NCBI RefSeq assembly: GCF_011075055.1
Contig: NW_025401112.1
Location: 62,001-126,000, forward strand
Source of the DNA: Mangifera indica
Taxonomy: Eukaryota > Streptophyta > Magnoliopsida > Sapindales > Anacardiaceae
Reading direction: 5' to 3'
Length of the DNA stretch: 64,000 bases
Under the pieces are notes generated by a model. That model made no database searches and was not told the DNA's origin. It saw nothing but the letters and a program-made list of their open reading frames with translations. Position numbers and translations under genes: made by a program. Below are positions 46,600-58,254 of this stretch, in pieces. Numbering within the stretch: the first letter of the stretch is position 1; each line of letters opens with the position of its first letter.

Positions 46600-47040
46600 G
46601 TGGACCAAGATATTGGATCAAAATATTATAATCGCTCTCTGAAATCACCAGCAATCCGTGATAAAGGGCAGATAAATTGACCTTTGGCTGCCTGTTCTTT
46701 CATGTGCTGAAGGGTCATGGACAGGAGTCTCAAATTAAGAAGCTAGCCGTGAAAGTCAATTCAGTCTTCATTAATATATAAGATACCAGGGGTCATTTTT
46801 CCTTATAGTTCATATACTTTATTGTTAAGGGAAGACATTCCCATTACTTTGCTGCCCTAGCTGTTGAATGGAATCCAGGATTTGTATATTGTAAAGCTAG
46901 TTAGCTAGAATGTCACTTAAACGCATTCTTCAGATTCACTACCTCACTAAGAATCAGGTTGCTTTGTTCTACACCTTTTACGTTCTTGATTTCACATTGT
47001 AAAAGTCTCCCACTGTCAAAGAGATTCCTAATCAGCAAAA
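46600..47040 (-). repeat. GDU-B 3' flank, pairs with 57615-58040
   Basis: Highly similar text in both (GGGTCATGGACAGGARTCTC, GAATGGAATCCAGGATTTGT, AAGAATCAGGTTGCTTTGTT). Here it runs into the GDU-B stop codon; in the other copy the GDU frame is gone. Confidence 0.85.
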
Positions 47041-47370
47041 TCATAAAGTTTTTTTCGGAGCTGAACCGACTAGCATAAATAGGTGAAACTTTGAATCTAG
47101 TGGCCGATCGCCAACCATGATGACAACCATCTTGAGCTCCATCTCCAACTTCATGTCAACTACTTGCTTCACTGATTCACCCTGATCATGATGATCACCG
47201 CCAGAGGAATTTGCGGCAAATTTTCGATAAGAACAAGCCAGAGCTATCAAAGATATGGCAATGAGCCCCAGCATGGTTCCCAACCCACCAAATAGGTAAG
47301 GAACCGGAGAGTTCCAATGCCCCAATCCGCCATTAACACCACCAGAAGGTGAGTTGTTTCCAGGTCCCAT
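47041..47370 (-). CDS. GLUTAMINE DUMPER (GDU) protein B, altered C-terminus
   Basis: 109-residue intronless frame. The Gly/Asn-rich N-terminus is followed by HWNSPVPYLFGGLGTMLGLI (18-37), the conserved start of the GDU membrane segment, ending ACSYRK (45-50). A linker with HHDQGESVKQV leads to the VIMAG box KMVVIMVGDRP (80-90), with Val in place of the usual Ala. The family then normally continues PT(F/Y)LA-P; this frame instead reads LDSKFHLFMLVGSAPKKTL and stops, so the conserved tail is lost or shifted out of frame. The ATG at 47368-47370 is the first one in frame. The membrane part and VIM-G core are intact, so it may still work, but a dying paralogue is possible. It belongs to the same duplicated series as GDU-A. 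Confidence 0.85.
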   Translation of the reverse strand: MGPGNNSPSGGVNGGLGHWNSPVPYLFGGLGTMLGLIAISLIALACSYRKFAANSSGGDHHDQGESVKQVVDMKLEMELKMVVIMVGDRPLDSKFHLFMLVGSAPKKTL

Positions 47371-47462
47371 GATTAATTCCAACACATTTTTAATTTAGTG
47401 CCAAACCAAACACACCGAAAAAATTAAACCTTAGATTCAATTATTAACCTCGCAACCATTAA

Positions 47463-47575
47463 ACTATGTAAGTTAAAAGTATTATTTTAATATACCACAG
47501 GTGGACTTGAATCCAAACTGTCTACCTTATAAGTCCATCTCTTTACTACCCAAACCACTCTTTGACGCAATTCCA
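47463..47575 (-). mobile_element. tRNA-type SINE-like sequence
   Basis: On the minus strand, TTTGGGTAGTAAAGAGATGG resembles an A box and TTTGGATTCAAGTCCACC a B box ~30 nt later, the spacing of a tRNA-derived SINE head. A related sequence lies at 53175-53310. Confidence 0.4.
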
Positions 47576-47614
47576 AAACGTTTAATGTAGTTGGAAGTGC
47601 AAGTTTAGGAGATT

Positions 47615-48000
47615 GATAACAATTCCTGTGTGCTTCTTCATACACAAACAAACAAACAACAACGAATAAAAAGTAACATATAAATATATATATATATGGC
47701 GACTTATTTATTTAGTTTCTGAAATCTTCAAATTCATGTTCAACCTTACAATGATAAACAAAGTTTGTTTACGTCTCCGAGCCACCGCGTCCACCAAGCC
47801 ATTTTTATTATCATATCAATAAAAATTTTCAACATTTTTCAACATATTCTTCAGGGTTGCTTTTTATGAAATTCTGAGGCGACTGAATAGGGCTTTATAT
47901 GGATATGATAATGTATAATAATAGAAGGAGCAATAGTGCCAAAACCAGTGGCTGGCGCTGGAAGTTTTAAACTGAGCACGGTTAGTGACCAATAATGGAG
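47615..48000 (-). repeat. Block T, copy 1 (GDU-B upstream region)
   Basis: Shared with 53440-53860 and 61690-62045. Best-conserved part is GTTTACGTCTCCGAGCCACC followed by GCGTCCACCAA (47768-47798). It lies upstream of GDU-B on the minus strand, so it may hold promoter or enhancer sequence. Confidence 0.7.
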
Positions 48001-48004
48001 TGGG

Positions 48005-48590
48005 TAAATTACCTTTGTCCACCCAAGGTTTTTTCTAAAGACCCTTTTCACCCCTAATGGTTCAAATATCGTTTTTCCACTTAAAATTAAAGTTTGTTTA
48101 AAAACAAAATTGTGTAAAAATAAAATAGTTACTTTATCATCCATAATTCTTTAAAAAAATTAAAAAATAAATCTTTTACATATTAAATCCAAACACTTTA
48201 CATATGATAATTTAACTTTTAAATAGGTTTCAAAACTTGTATATAGGTCTATTATTTTTTACAAACGCTAGTTGTTGTCATTATTCTTTCACCACAACTA
48301 CAATCTCACCATTGTCACAAGTTTCAACCCCCACTAATTCTCACTTTCGTTATAATTTCATTTGTCATCGATAATTCAATTAAGTTAAGGTTGTCATCTA
48401 CTATAAAGTGAAATCGTGACAAAGAGAGGGCGGCGGGGGCCAACAACACATGCGATAGAAAGAGGGAAAGATGAAGGATGAGAGAGAAAGTGAATTGAGG
48501 GGTTGGTAGTGTGGCATAGGTTGACGAAAAGAGGGACGTGGTAAGGGTTGGTCAGAAACATAGGAAGGTGTCAAAAGGCTATGCGTCAAC
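48005..48590. repeat. Repeat R, copy 2 (cut on the right)
   Basis: Begins CCACCCAAGG near 48019 and contains the AAGAGAGGGCGGCGGGGGCC / CAACAACACATGCGA core. It ends abruptly at ~48590, where LTR-like sequence begins. Confidence 0.55.
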
Positions 48591-49315
48591 ATGAAATTTT
48601 GTGCCTTATAATGGCACTAAGTTTTGCATTTAGTACTCGAAAAGCACTCACACACACTACGAAATGTAAAAAATATAATGCTCAATGTACGTGAAAATTA
48701 CCCAACCTATTTATTAACTCAAAGAAATTACAAGTTTGCAAATGATTTTTCCACACTTCTTTGCCTTACACAACCCTTAATTTATAGCATCATATGTGGT
48801 TAACATCCCCAACCACCTAAGCATTATCCTAAGCACTTCTATACATTATGAGACGTGTTTTAATGAAAAATTGCCACTTGCCTTCAAGGATTATCTAGCC
48901 ACGTTTTCCTGTTCACACTTCATTGTTTGGTGCGCACTCTTGGCTTCATGAGATATTTCCTGCACAAGTGGAGGAGTGCTACTCCTCCTTTGACTTGGTC
49001 AGGGTCTGGGCCACTTGTGTGGTGCTTAGAATGACAAGTTTTGGATCTTTAAGTCGCCCAAAAAGCAAAGCCCACAAGTTTGTTTTTCTGCCTGGACCAA
49101 ATTTCACAGCTTGCCTGGATGGAGCTTGCCTATTGTAGTTTTCATGTTTCCCGAGTCTCCCGAGGCCATCTGAAAGTGCCGCTATGCATTTCCCACACAT
49201 AGTATCGGCATACCCGTGCCAACTTGCGAACAGGTGCGTGTCATGTTTATTGTTTGGTGACAGAAGGGTGAGGGTGTTAGTGTGAAAGGAAAAGGCAAAA
49301 GCGTTCAACTGTAAT
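48590..49315 (-). mobile_element. Possible solo LTR or TE remnant
   Basis: Not present in the other duplicated units. On the minus strand it has LTR-like features: CTATAAATTAAGGGTTGTG (TATA-like, ~48780) followed by TTTCTTTGAGTTAATAAATAG. It starts and ends close to TG/CA, but no target duplication is visible. No reverse transcriptase frame. Confidence 0.35.
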
Positions 49316-49319
49316 ATTT

Positions 49320-51070
49320 TTGGTTACCTGGAATATCCTCAGTATAATCCCACTGCTTCAGGCTACAGGAAATTTTAATCATATAATTTATTCATCTGTG
49401 AAAGGGAAAAAGCTAGAAGGACTAGCTGTCTTCAACCTTGAGTTTCCAACTGTAATATTTATGGTTTGAGAAAGATGTGACCTGGAATATCCTCGGTATT
49501 TATCCCATTGCTACAGGAAATTTTAATCATATAATTTTTCGTCCATTAATGGCAGAACCCACTTCCTTTTTTGTCGAGATTATTCAACTATAACATCATA
49601 GCTTCTTTGCATTTCCAGGCCGCCGCATCCACTAAGCAAAGTCAAGAAACACCTTTATAATTGTTTTTTGTTGATTATGAGATCCATATATGGCTGAAAA
49701 ATTACAGCAGAAAGCATGAAAAAAAAAGATGATGAAAAAGGGTCTGTGAAGAAAGGAATATACCCACATGCCTAACTTGGTGCTCTGTTTCTAAATCACG
49801 CTAAAACAGTTGGCTATGAAGTTATGAACCCACTAAACTTCCCCCAAGGCCACAAGGCAGGGGATGGTTGCAACAACAGAATGGAGACATTCTGGTACTT
49901 TCTCGTCCAGACACGCTTAACTTCTTAGTTGTAGAAGTAAGGCCGCACATTTGCGCGGCTTAACTCATGAGGCTTAGCCGAAATCATTCAAGGGTACAGT
50001 CATGACGCTGCACTCATTCTACGGATCGCGCACCTTCATCAGTGACATGGTTGTGCCTTGAAATGGTTGTGCTATAGAGTTCATAACCTTGATTCGGCTT
50101 GAGGTTTTGGGGACTGTCAGCTAAAGTTTTCCCATGACCCATTGTGCTATGAAATTGTTTGTGGTTCCTGTGTTCTATATAGCACGAACAACATGTCCGT
50201 TGATCAAGACCTTCAAGTAAATGAGCCCTTTGTATGAGCTTTTTTAAAAGTGAAATTTTCATCTTAATCGGACAAAATTTTCATCAGCAGGATGTTGCTA
50301 TTTAGAGTGGCAGTGAAATGACTTGGACAACAGATGTATGATCTGTGAAGTGTGACATGGAAGACCCACAAAAATAATTGCAGGGGACACAGAAAGAATT
50401 TATACACAAATCAGCTTCTAATAAATTCAATCTGATTTCCCAGAAACAAATTAAGTCCAATAACAGTGATAAAGATTGCAAAGAAATACAAAATGGAGAA
50501 TCAGGAAGAACAAGAAAATATCGCCAAACACATTTATTGATACATATCCTCTAATGCTCATCAATTTACAGATTTTCCCGCAAGCTTTAAACTAGAATCA
50601 GGTCAAAAATGAAAGAGAGATGAAATAAATGAAAGAGAGCTGGCTCGCAGCCAGCTCGGGCTCGGCTCGGTTTTTTAATGGCCGGCTCGAGTTTGGCTCG
50701 AGCTCGACTCGAGCCGGATTCGGCTTGGCTCGAGTTCGGCTCGTTTTGCGTTCGGCTCGGTAACGGCTCGGCTCAACTCGTTTTTCATATCAAAACGGTA
50801 CTGTTTTGTGTATATATGAGGATCAAAACGACGTCGTTTTGTATAAAAAATTTTTAAAAAAAATATACCGAGCCAGTTCGGGCTCGGCTCGAGCTCGATC
50901 GAGCCGGCAGAGCCCGGCTCGTTTCGGGCTCGAACCGAGCCGAGCCGAGCTCGAGCCCGAGCTGGCTCGGCTCGAATCCAGCCCTAACAAGGGGTTTTCC
51001 ATTTTTTGTTCAATTAAAATCTGGAAGCATTTATTTAAAGAAATTTTTGCTTTTAATCGATGACGTTGCT
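49320..51070 (-). repeat. GDU-A segment, copy II (GDU frame lost)
   Basis: Aligns with 40100-42060. The left arm runs from AACTGTAATATT to AGAATCAGGTCAAAAATGAAA (50595). The right arm starts GGTTTTCCATTTTTTGTTCAA (50993) and matches the region just upstream of GDU-A (41986). The ~540 bp holding GDU-A and its promoter are absent. A ~210-bp stretch at 50010-50220 is extra relative to copy I. Confidence 0.8.
50637..50986. mobile_element. GC-rich hAT-type MITE in place of a GDU gene
   Basis: About 350 bp packed with GGCTCG/CGAGCC motifs. The right end, inverted, is TAGGGCTGGATTCGAGCC; the left end AGAGCTGGCTCGCAGCC is a shortened version. Internal palindromic AAAACGGTACTGTTTT and AAAACGACGTCGTTTT sites. 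The frames it creates on both strands are artefacts of the repeat. No target duplication was seen, consistent with an insertion plus deletion. Confidence 0.65.
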
Positions 51071-51079
51071 TTTGCTTCA

Positions 51080-51715
51080 AGTAATTTTTATTATTAAAAA
51101 TAAAATATTTCTAAAATTAAAATATTACTATTTCTAAATATTACTAAATATAAATTAATGCAAAGTTTAACATAACTGACATATATAAATAATTGTACTG
51201 GTTAATTAATAATAATAATAAAATATTATTTTATTTAATATTATTAGTAATAAATTAGAATTCTGTTTTGTTAACATGTTTTACCATAAAATATAATTTT
51301 TTTATATGTTGTAAACTTTTTCCAATGTTAATAATATATTGGGACTTTTCTCATTTTACCAAGTAATAAAATTAATTAATTAAATTATTTTTAAATTTAT
51401 CATATTTTTGAATAATAAAATTAATTAAATTTGGTAGTTGAGATTTATATTATTTTAATTAAAAAAGAGAGTAGTTCTAGATTAAAAATTTAATAAGTAA
51501 GTTAAAATTATAATAAGACTAAAATTTTAATGTTTAATATGAAGGCTCGTTACATCAATTTAACTAAATAAAACCACCAAAAACTTTTTATCAACGAAAA
51601 AATCAAATAAAATAATACTAATAATAAAAAATAAATTATTAAGATTACCACAAATTATCTCAAACCAAACACCCATTCAATATATTTAGTTATTTATAGG
51701 TTGATATAATGTGTC
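51080..51715. other. AT-rich spacer with Tourist-MITE remnant
   Basis: TTTTTATTATTAAAAATAAA and ATATTATTTTATTTAATATT tracts match the body of the 12178-12672 family; the equivalent remnant in copy I is at ~42720-42960. Confidence 0.45.
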
Positions 51716-52200
51716 AGACTCCAATCTAATATACGTTATCTACTTTGGGTTTAGGGTTGATTGGTTTATCGAGAATCTAAATATTATAAATTGAATTATG
51801 GACTCATTTTATTAATAGTGTATCATGTGACATTTAGAAGGAGGATCATGTGAACCAAGAAATCAATAGGCTACCATTACAGGAGGATGGTAGAGTTGGC
51901 CATGGATCCTTGAGAACTTCCAAAAATAAAGTGAATGGTTTTTTCACAGGTTTGATACACTGAAATGTGTTAAGTAACTTACCTTTAAAAAAAGGGAAAT
52001 CTGGACATTCCAATTATACAACAATTAACTGAATCATGAATATGTTCATAAATGTAACGTTTTTTAATTTGCTACATATTTGTGGTTCAGAGAATGTGCA
52101 ACGTATCAAGGTTGGTACATGTTCATATCAATCTCGTAGCCAAATAAATATGGTTAGTATACAGTTCTATCAACATAATATGTGGTCTAATGCTAAGTGA
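51715..52200. repeat. Duplicated block, pairs with 43485-43860
   Basis: Second copy of the GATGGTAGAGTTGGCCATGG block, extending to CATGTTCATATCAATCTC-TAGCC. Confidence 0.8.
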
Positions 52201-52712
52201 GACATATCACCAAAATTACTAGACCAATAACTCAATAAAGATATTATCCGTTTTAAATTTATAATTCACCATCATTTCGTTTATTAGACTGGTAATTTAA
52301 GAGTTTAAATACTATTTAACTAGTCTTATATTATCATTCCCAAATTATGTGACAGACATATGCTTACTTAGCATCTTTCTCATGTTTTTTTAATAGGGAA
52401 TTTACCTATAAGTGTTATAAATCTCATTACCAAATCCAAGAATTAGCTGGTTAGTTTTATTTTGGTCATCACAGCATCAGAATTTCATTGCTCAACCTGT
52501 AGAAACTCTGTTTTTAGGCCAAACATTAGGTGGATGTACTTGAGTGATATTAACAAAATAAGAGTGTACGCACTTATAATTTTTAGTATGTTAAACATTA
52601 TTTTATTTAACTTCAAAATTATACAATTATATTATAATATAACATCATTGATACTCATATTGATATTCGGGCAATAGAGGGCACGTGAGTGGTTAGGTAG
52701 GTTGTAGGTATG

Positions 52713-52915
52713 ATAACGAGGAGGGGATCTCAATCCCCGTCCCTATCTCTATAGGGGATATCAATCCCCGTCCTCATTAATAGGAATAAAAATGATTCTC
52801 TGTTCCCTCCTCGCTAAGAAAAACCCTATCCCCATCCCTTTTTCGATTTGTCTCTTATTGTGGAATTTTTTTTATTCCCGTCTCCGTTTCTATTAGGGAA
52901 TCCCCTCCTTGTTAG
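52713..52915. mobile_element. Small TIR element (TAACGAGGAGGGGA ends)
   Basis: TAACGAGGAGGGGA (52714-52727) is inverted at 52901-52914 (TCCCCTCCTTGTTA). Internal ATCAATCCCCGTCC repeats. It splits a duplicated stretch that is continuous at ~43995-44050, so it inserted after the duplication. Confidence 0.5.
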
Positions 52916-53174
52916 GGTCAGAGTCTCTAAAGTTGGGTTGAAATTGCCATCTTTAGTGGGTTGTTAAATGATCATGCTATATATGGACAACCACCAACAA
53001 GACTTAGGTGATGACAAAGCCATCCATGTATTAACAACCCATATTATTATTATCATTATTATTATTATTTTTTAGTGACGAGAAAATTGATCCAAATCTA
53101 ATTATCACATTGGACCAAAACCAATCACATTAATTAGGATAAATTTTAGGTCAAGTGACTGATTTCATAACTAC

Positions 53175-53315
53175 TGAATCAGATAAGTTAAAAATTTGAT
53201 TTTAATATATTTCTAAAAGAGACTTGAATCCATACTCTCTTATCGAAAAAGTTTTCTCTTTTGTTACTCAAACTACTAGTTAGAGGTTGTTACTCAAACT
53301 ACTAGTTAGAGGTAA
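53175..53315 (-). mobile_element. tRNA-type SINE-like sequence
   Basis: Minus strand AGTTTGAGTAACAAAAGAG and ATGGATTCAAGTCTC resemble A and B boxes, as at 47463-47575. A 26-bp direct duplication (GTTACTCAAACTACTAGTTA, ~53274 and 53290-53309) lies at its edge. Confidence 0.35.
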
Positions 53316-53439
53316 CCCATATTATTATTTATTACCTAGTTTATAACATAATTAATTAAGTTTACCATATAATTATTTATTATAAACCTCAATATTTTGG
53401 TAACAATGGGTGAGTCTGAGTGTCGTAACCTAATTGAGC

Positions 53440-53860
53440 AATTCATTATGTGTATTGATTAACCTTAATTCCTGTGGGCTTCTTCCTACACAAACAAACA
53501 AACTAGAATCAAGAGAAGATATCACATAAATAAACGGGGACTTACTAATAACTTTCTCAAATTTTAAAATTCATATTCAACGTTTTCAATGATGAACAAA
53601 AATTTGTTTACGTCTCCGAGCCACCGCGTCCACTAACCCATTTTTATTATATCAATGCAAAATGTCGACATGCTTTCGACACATTCTTCTGGGTTTCTTC
53701 GTAGGAATTTCCCAGGCGACGACTAACCCATTTTTATTATATCAATGCAAAATGTCGACATGTTTTCGACACATTCTTCTGGGTTTCTTCTTGTGAATTT
53801 CCCAGGCGACTTCACAGGGCTTTAGTCTTTATATATATGTATATAAAACAGGGTAGGGTT
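53440..53860 (-). repeat. Block T, copy 2, with an internal 90-bp tandem duplication
   Basis: CTAACCCATTTTTATTATAT starts at 53633 and 53723; both units end TTTCCCAGGCGAC. The GCCACCGCGTCCAC motif precedes them at 53620. No GDU frame lies on its downstream (lower-coordinate) side. Confidence 0.8.
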
Positions 53861-53864
53861 ATGT

Positions 53865-54022
53865 CTATAAATAACATGAATGATTTTATATATAAATAAT
53901 AAAATATTATAATATAATTATATAATTTTAAATTAAAGATAAAATAATAATTAATTATATTATAATATATTATTATTTTTATATATAATTATATATATTA
54001 TTTTTATACATAATTTTGTCGA
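53865..54022. repeat. Hairpin MITE family H (copy)
   Basis: TAATATAATTATATAATTTT / ATTAATTATATTATAATATA arms around AAATTAAAGATAAAATAATAA. Confidence 0.6.
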
Positions 54023-54119
54023 TAATATAATAGAAGGAGCAACAGTAACAAAATGAGTGGTGCTGAAAATTTTGAACGGAGGATAGTTGATGACCAATGA
54101 TGCAATGAGTAAATTTAAT

Positions 54120-54870
54120 TTCTCCACCCAAAGTTTGATAAAAAACGCTTGTTTACTATTTGATAATATAAGAGTAAAACAGTAATTTTAATATCCAGAA
54201 TTTTTGGAAAAAAATTAAAATAATTCTTATATGCATTAGATCTAAACTTTTAAAACGTAGCAATTTAACTATAAAAAATATTTGAAAACTTACAAGTAAG
54301 TCTTTACAATTATTTATAAACCCTAGTTGCTGTCATCTCTCCTTCACCATTGTCACAAGTTTCGGCTCCCATCATTCTCTCTTTTTCCATGATTTAATGT
54401 CATAGATGACTCTTTCACTTGATTGATTCATCACAAACTTAATTAAGTGATGGTTGTCGTTGATGACAACATAAAATCGTGAGGGAGAGAAGGTGGTGGG
54501 GGCCAAAAAACACATGCAACAAAGAGGAAGAAAGATAGTGGTACAATAGAGAAGGTCTGGTTAAGAGGTTAATAGTGTAGGATGAGTTGTCGAAGAAAAG
54601 GAGGTAGCGTGGGTTGATTAGGTTCAAAGGATGAAGGGGATAAGGATGGATGAAAAGAGAAAAAAGAAAATTTTTATGCAATTTGATTATTTAAAGGTTT
54701 TTTTTTTTTTTAATAATTTTTCTTAATTTGAGGTTGTATATTAATTTTGAAAGATAAAATAGCAAAGATAAAATTATAATTTCGTTTCCTTGTATTGTGT
54801 CAGAATTGTTTTATTTACAAAGTTTATTCTCAGATGAAAAATATTATTTATATTATCAATAAAATTATAT
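54120..54870. repeat. Repeat R, copy 3
   Basis: Starts CTCCACCCAAAGTTTG; core GTGGTGGGGGCCAAAAAACAC; right arm AAAGTTTATTCTCAGATGA. Confidence 0.6.
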
Positions 54871-55033
54871 ATATATATTTTTTTTGTATATAATTTAGAT
54901 ACATAGATGATAATGTATTATCATATAATTATATGATTTTAAATTAAAGATAAAATAATATTTAATTATATAATAATACATCATTTATGTATCTATATTG
55001 TATATAAAAAAATGTTTATATATAATATTATTC
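54862..55033. repeat. Hairpin MITE family H (copy)
   Basis: TTATCATATAATTATATGAT / TAATTATATAATAATACATC arms around TTTAAATTAAAGATAAAATA. Confidence 0.6.
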
Positions 55034-55084
55034 TTATGTTAAATCGGGTGAAAATGTTTTGGTGAAACCTTGGGGAGGAAACGG

Positions 55085-57000
55085 GACTCTATTGACATAG
55101 AGATTATTTCTCATGACAACGAAAATTGAAATATGCAATTATGCTTGAATGCTTCTCACTTTTCTCTCAGATATACATGATATGGCCTAGGGTATTCAAT
55201 ATGCCTCCATTTTCACAAAAGCTAAGGGAATATAGGGGACCAATATCAACTCCCACTCTTTTTCTTCTCCTTCGAGCTAGATCTAAAAAAATGGTCTTTT
55301 ATTTTGTTCAAATTAAAAAAAAAACCATGAACAAATCAAATAATAATTAAAGAAAGTTAAACTCAAGATTGATACATACAACTTCTAATATAAGTTTTTT
55401 ATCAATATGAGTAGAGCCGCAAACATGTCAAATAGTTTGATTTGGTTATTGTTGAACCAAATTGTTAGTTCACTTGGTAAGCTCATGTTTCAAGTAAGAT
55501 ATCAAGAAACTCTTAAAAAAATTTAAAATATTGCATGTACATCCTTATAATCTTTCCTTTTGATTTTGAATATGGGGACTAATTGATAATTATATAATTT
55601 ACAAGTTCTAAAATAAATATTCAAACCCAATTCGAGCTAGTCATTTCTATCTTAAGCTCAAGCTCAAACCAAGAACTTCTTATCTTAACGAACTCGAGCT
55701 TGAGTTTTGTCTTAATAAAGTCGAATCGAGTTTGAATCAAACAATACTTGACTCAAATTGATTGTAGCCCTAGATAGGATTATTGTGGTATCTAATCTTA
55801 TTTAACTTATGAGCATTTGTCTCTTAGAGTCAACATCAAGTTCATTGAAGCGCACATTATCTAGTATTTCTTCATATTTACACATATATTTCAATACTCC
55901 AATACCAGAATTTCTCTTTGCCCCTATTGTACTTCAATTTAGTGGTTTTTAAAGGTATCTAGGGTTGACGAAGCTTTTCAACTACAAAAATTGTAGTTTA
56001 TTATAAACGGAAGAGGGTCTAGGTCACTTTTCATAGTGGGAAATTTTTACAACAAATGTCTCCCACTCAATGAACTAATTGAAGTGGAAATGCTTCTTCC
56101 TGTGGACTAATTGTTGTGGCATAAGAAAAACAACTTTGAGCTGACTGTTTTCTCTATGCTAAACAAATTATAAAAGACTTCTTTTTCTTCAAGTAATCAC
56201 GTCTATATCCACACTTCTTTTTCTTCAAGTAAATCATATATTAATCTCAGTAATCATGATTAACCCTCTTAATTTAATTTCATCCATGGCCTGCCCACCA
56301 AATAAAATTCAACATATGAATATCCTTTTTTTCATCAACTTAATTAATTAACTTGTTTATAAATTAATCTTTTATTTGATGATTAATCATGATCATGAGT
56401 GCTGACCACATAATACAAAGTTCTATTGGGTTCTCACCAAAATCAATTAAAGCCCAATAAACTATTAAGGTATTGTTTACTTTGAACACATAATAGTAGT
56501 TTGGTTTCTAAACTTTACAATTTAAAATATATTTTGATAGTTTAAAAGTTTATAAATAATTTAATTAGTCTTATCTTAAACTTCTCGAGCGATATGAGAT
56601 ATGCATATAAACCTAGCATCTTTCATACTTTATGAATGTGGGATTTGCTGCAATTCAGTATTTTAAAAAAAAAAAAAATTCTTTAGAAGAGTATAGATAA
56701 AGATTGCGGGAAAACAAAGTTAATCCAAATAGTCACATGTTAATTTGAAGATACACAAGTAAAATAAAATCATATAATAAATTAAGCATTTGTAGCTAGT
56801 GCTTCAATTTCAAAATCCATTATTATTTATTGGCATATCTTATTTAGCCTCGAAATTCACGTTATACTTCACCATAACCACTATTTTTAGAACTTACTTG
56901 AGACCAATTGAGAGTCTAATCCGTGTCAAATTGATAATAAATTAAATAAATAGTAATAATATTTAATCAAGCAAAATTATGATTTAATAGCAAACAAAAT
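55085..57000. repeat. Block S, copy 2
   Basis: Longest copy of block S. Contains a hAT-like element at ~55412-55772 (ends TAGAGCCGCAAAC / inverted TAGGGCTACAATC). No genes. Confidence 0.7.
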
Positions 57001-57614
57001 TATGATTTAATACTATATAATATAAATTTCTTCCACTCTTGAACTTAGTTTAAATTCCAACCATTATAAATTTTATCATTTACATATTGGCATCAATATA
57101 ATGGCTTAATTGGATGAATAAAATACGATTTATCCGATTCAATTGAGAGTTGATCATGTTTTTATAATTGTTTAAACTTTAAACAACTAAAACCCTCTTT
57201 ATATATATAAGCACACACAAATTAATATTTAAAATCAATCTTAACATATACTTCTTCTAGGTATTTCAATATAAAATAGAAGAGTTGATTGAAAAAATAC
57301 TATATAAATTGATAATCAGTCCAATTTGATGAAAAAAAAAGAAACTTATGGTTATCAATGTGATAAATTTGAAATATAATAATTTTATTTATCTATTTAA
57401 TTTAGACTAACTTGTCTAAAATAAAAGTTCCATAGTATTGTTTTGGACACCCATATAATTAGAAAAAAAAAAAAAAAGTTTACAAATTTCTAGACTTGGG
57501 CATATTTTATATCAGTAAAGTATGGTAAAATGTTGAGTTTGTTATTATATTTTATATTATATGAAAATGATAAAAGAATATTGATTAAATAATCAATAAA
57601 GATATATTTGGATC

Positions 57615-58040
57615 AAGATGTTACAATCTCTCTCTGAAATTACCAACAATCTGTGATAAATGACAGATCAACTGACCTTTGGCTGCCTATCTTTTCATGT
57701 GCTGAAGGGTCATGGACAGGAATCTCAAATAGCCAGCCGAGAAAATCAATTGAATCTTCATTAATATATACGATACAATGGGTCATTTTTACATATTGTT
57801 TATATACTTTATTCTTGAGGTAAGACATTCCCATTACTTTGCAGCCCTAGCTATTGAATGGAATCCAGGATTTGTATATTGTAAAGTTATCTAGTTAGCT
57901 GGAATGTCACTTAACCGCAATCTTCAGATTCACTGCTTCACTAAGAATCAGGTTGCTTTGTTCTGCACATTTCACATTCTTCATTTCACATTCACAGAAG
58001 TCTCCCACCATTGAAGAGATTCCTAATCAACAAAAGCATA
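57615..58040 (-). repeat. Copy of the GDU-B 3' flank without the gene
   Basis: Parallels 46600-47040 up to CTAATCAACAAAAGCATAAAGT; beyond 58040 the expected GDU frame is missing and unrelated sequence follows. Confidence 0.8.
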
Positions 58041-58254
58041 AAGTCTTGCGTAAATATTCTATGAAGCTTCTGGGAAATTAATATATTTTTGGGGAGATGG
58101 AGTATTGCAGGCAAAGGAGCAGGGAAGTCTAATCACATCGAACAGTAATGTTAACAGTTGCATGAATGCAATATTCTAACACCACAATAATCGCGTTGAT
58201 TGTTTGCATGAAACTTCTTCTATACGATATGACTTGTGTTTCTGGGATGTTAAA

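Noticed and set aside
50014..50262. 82-codon minus-strand frame in the extra segment of GDU copy II
   Set aside because: Looks protein-like in composition but matches no family I know and is absent from copy I; not enough to call a gene.
50806..51080. Arg/Ser/Ala-rich frames on both strands
   Set aside because: Produced by the CGAGCC-rich hAT-like element.
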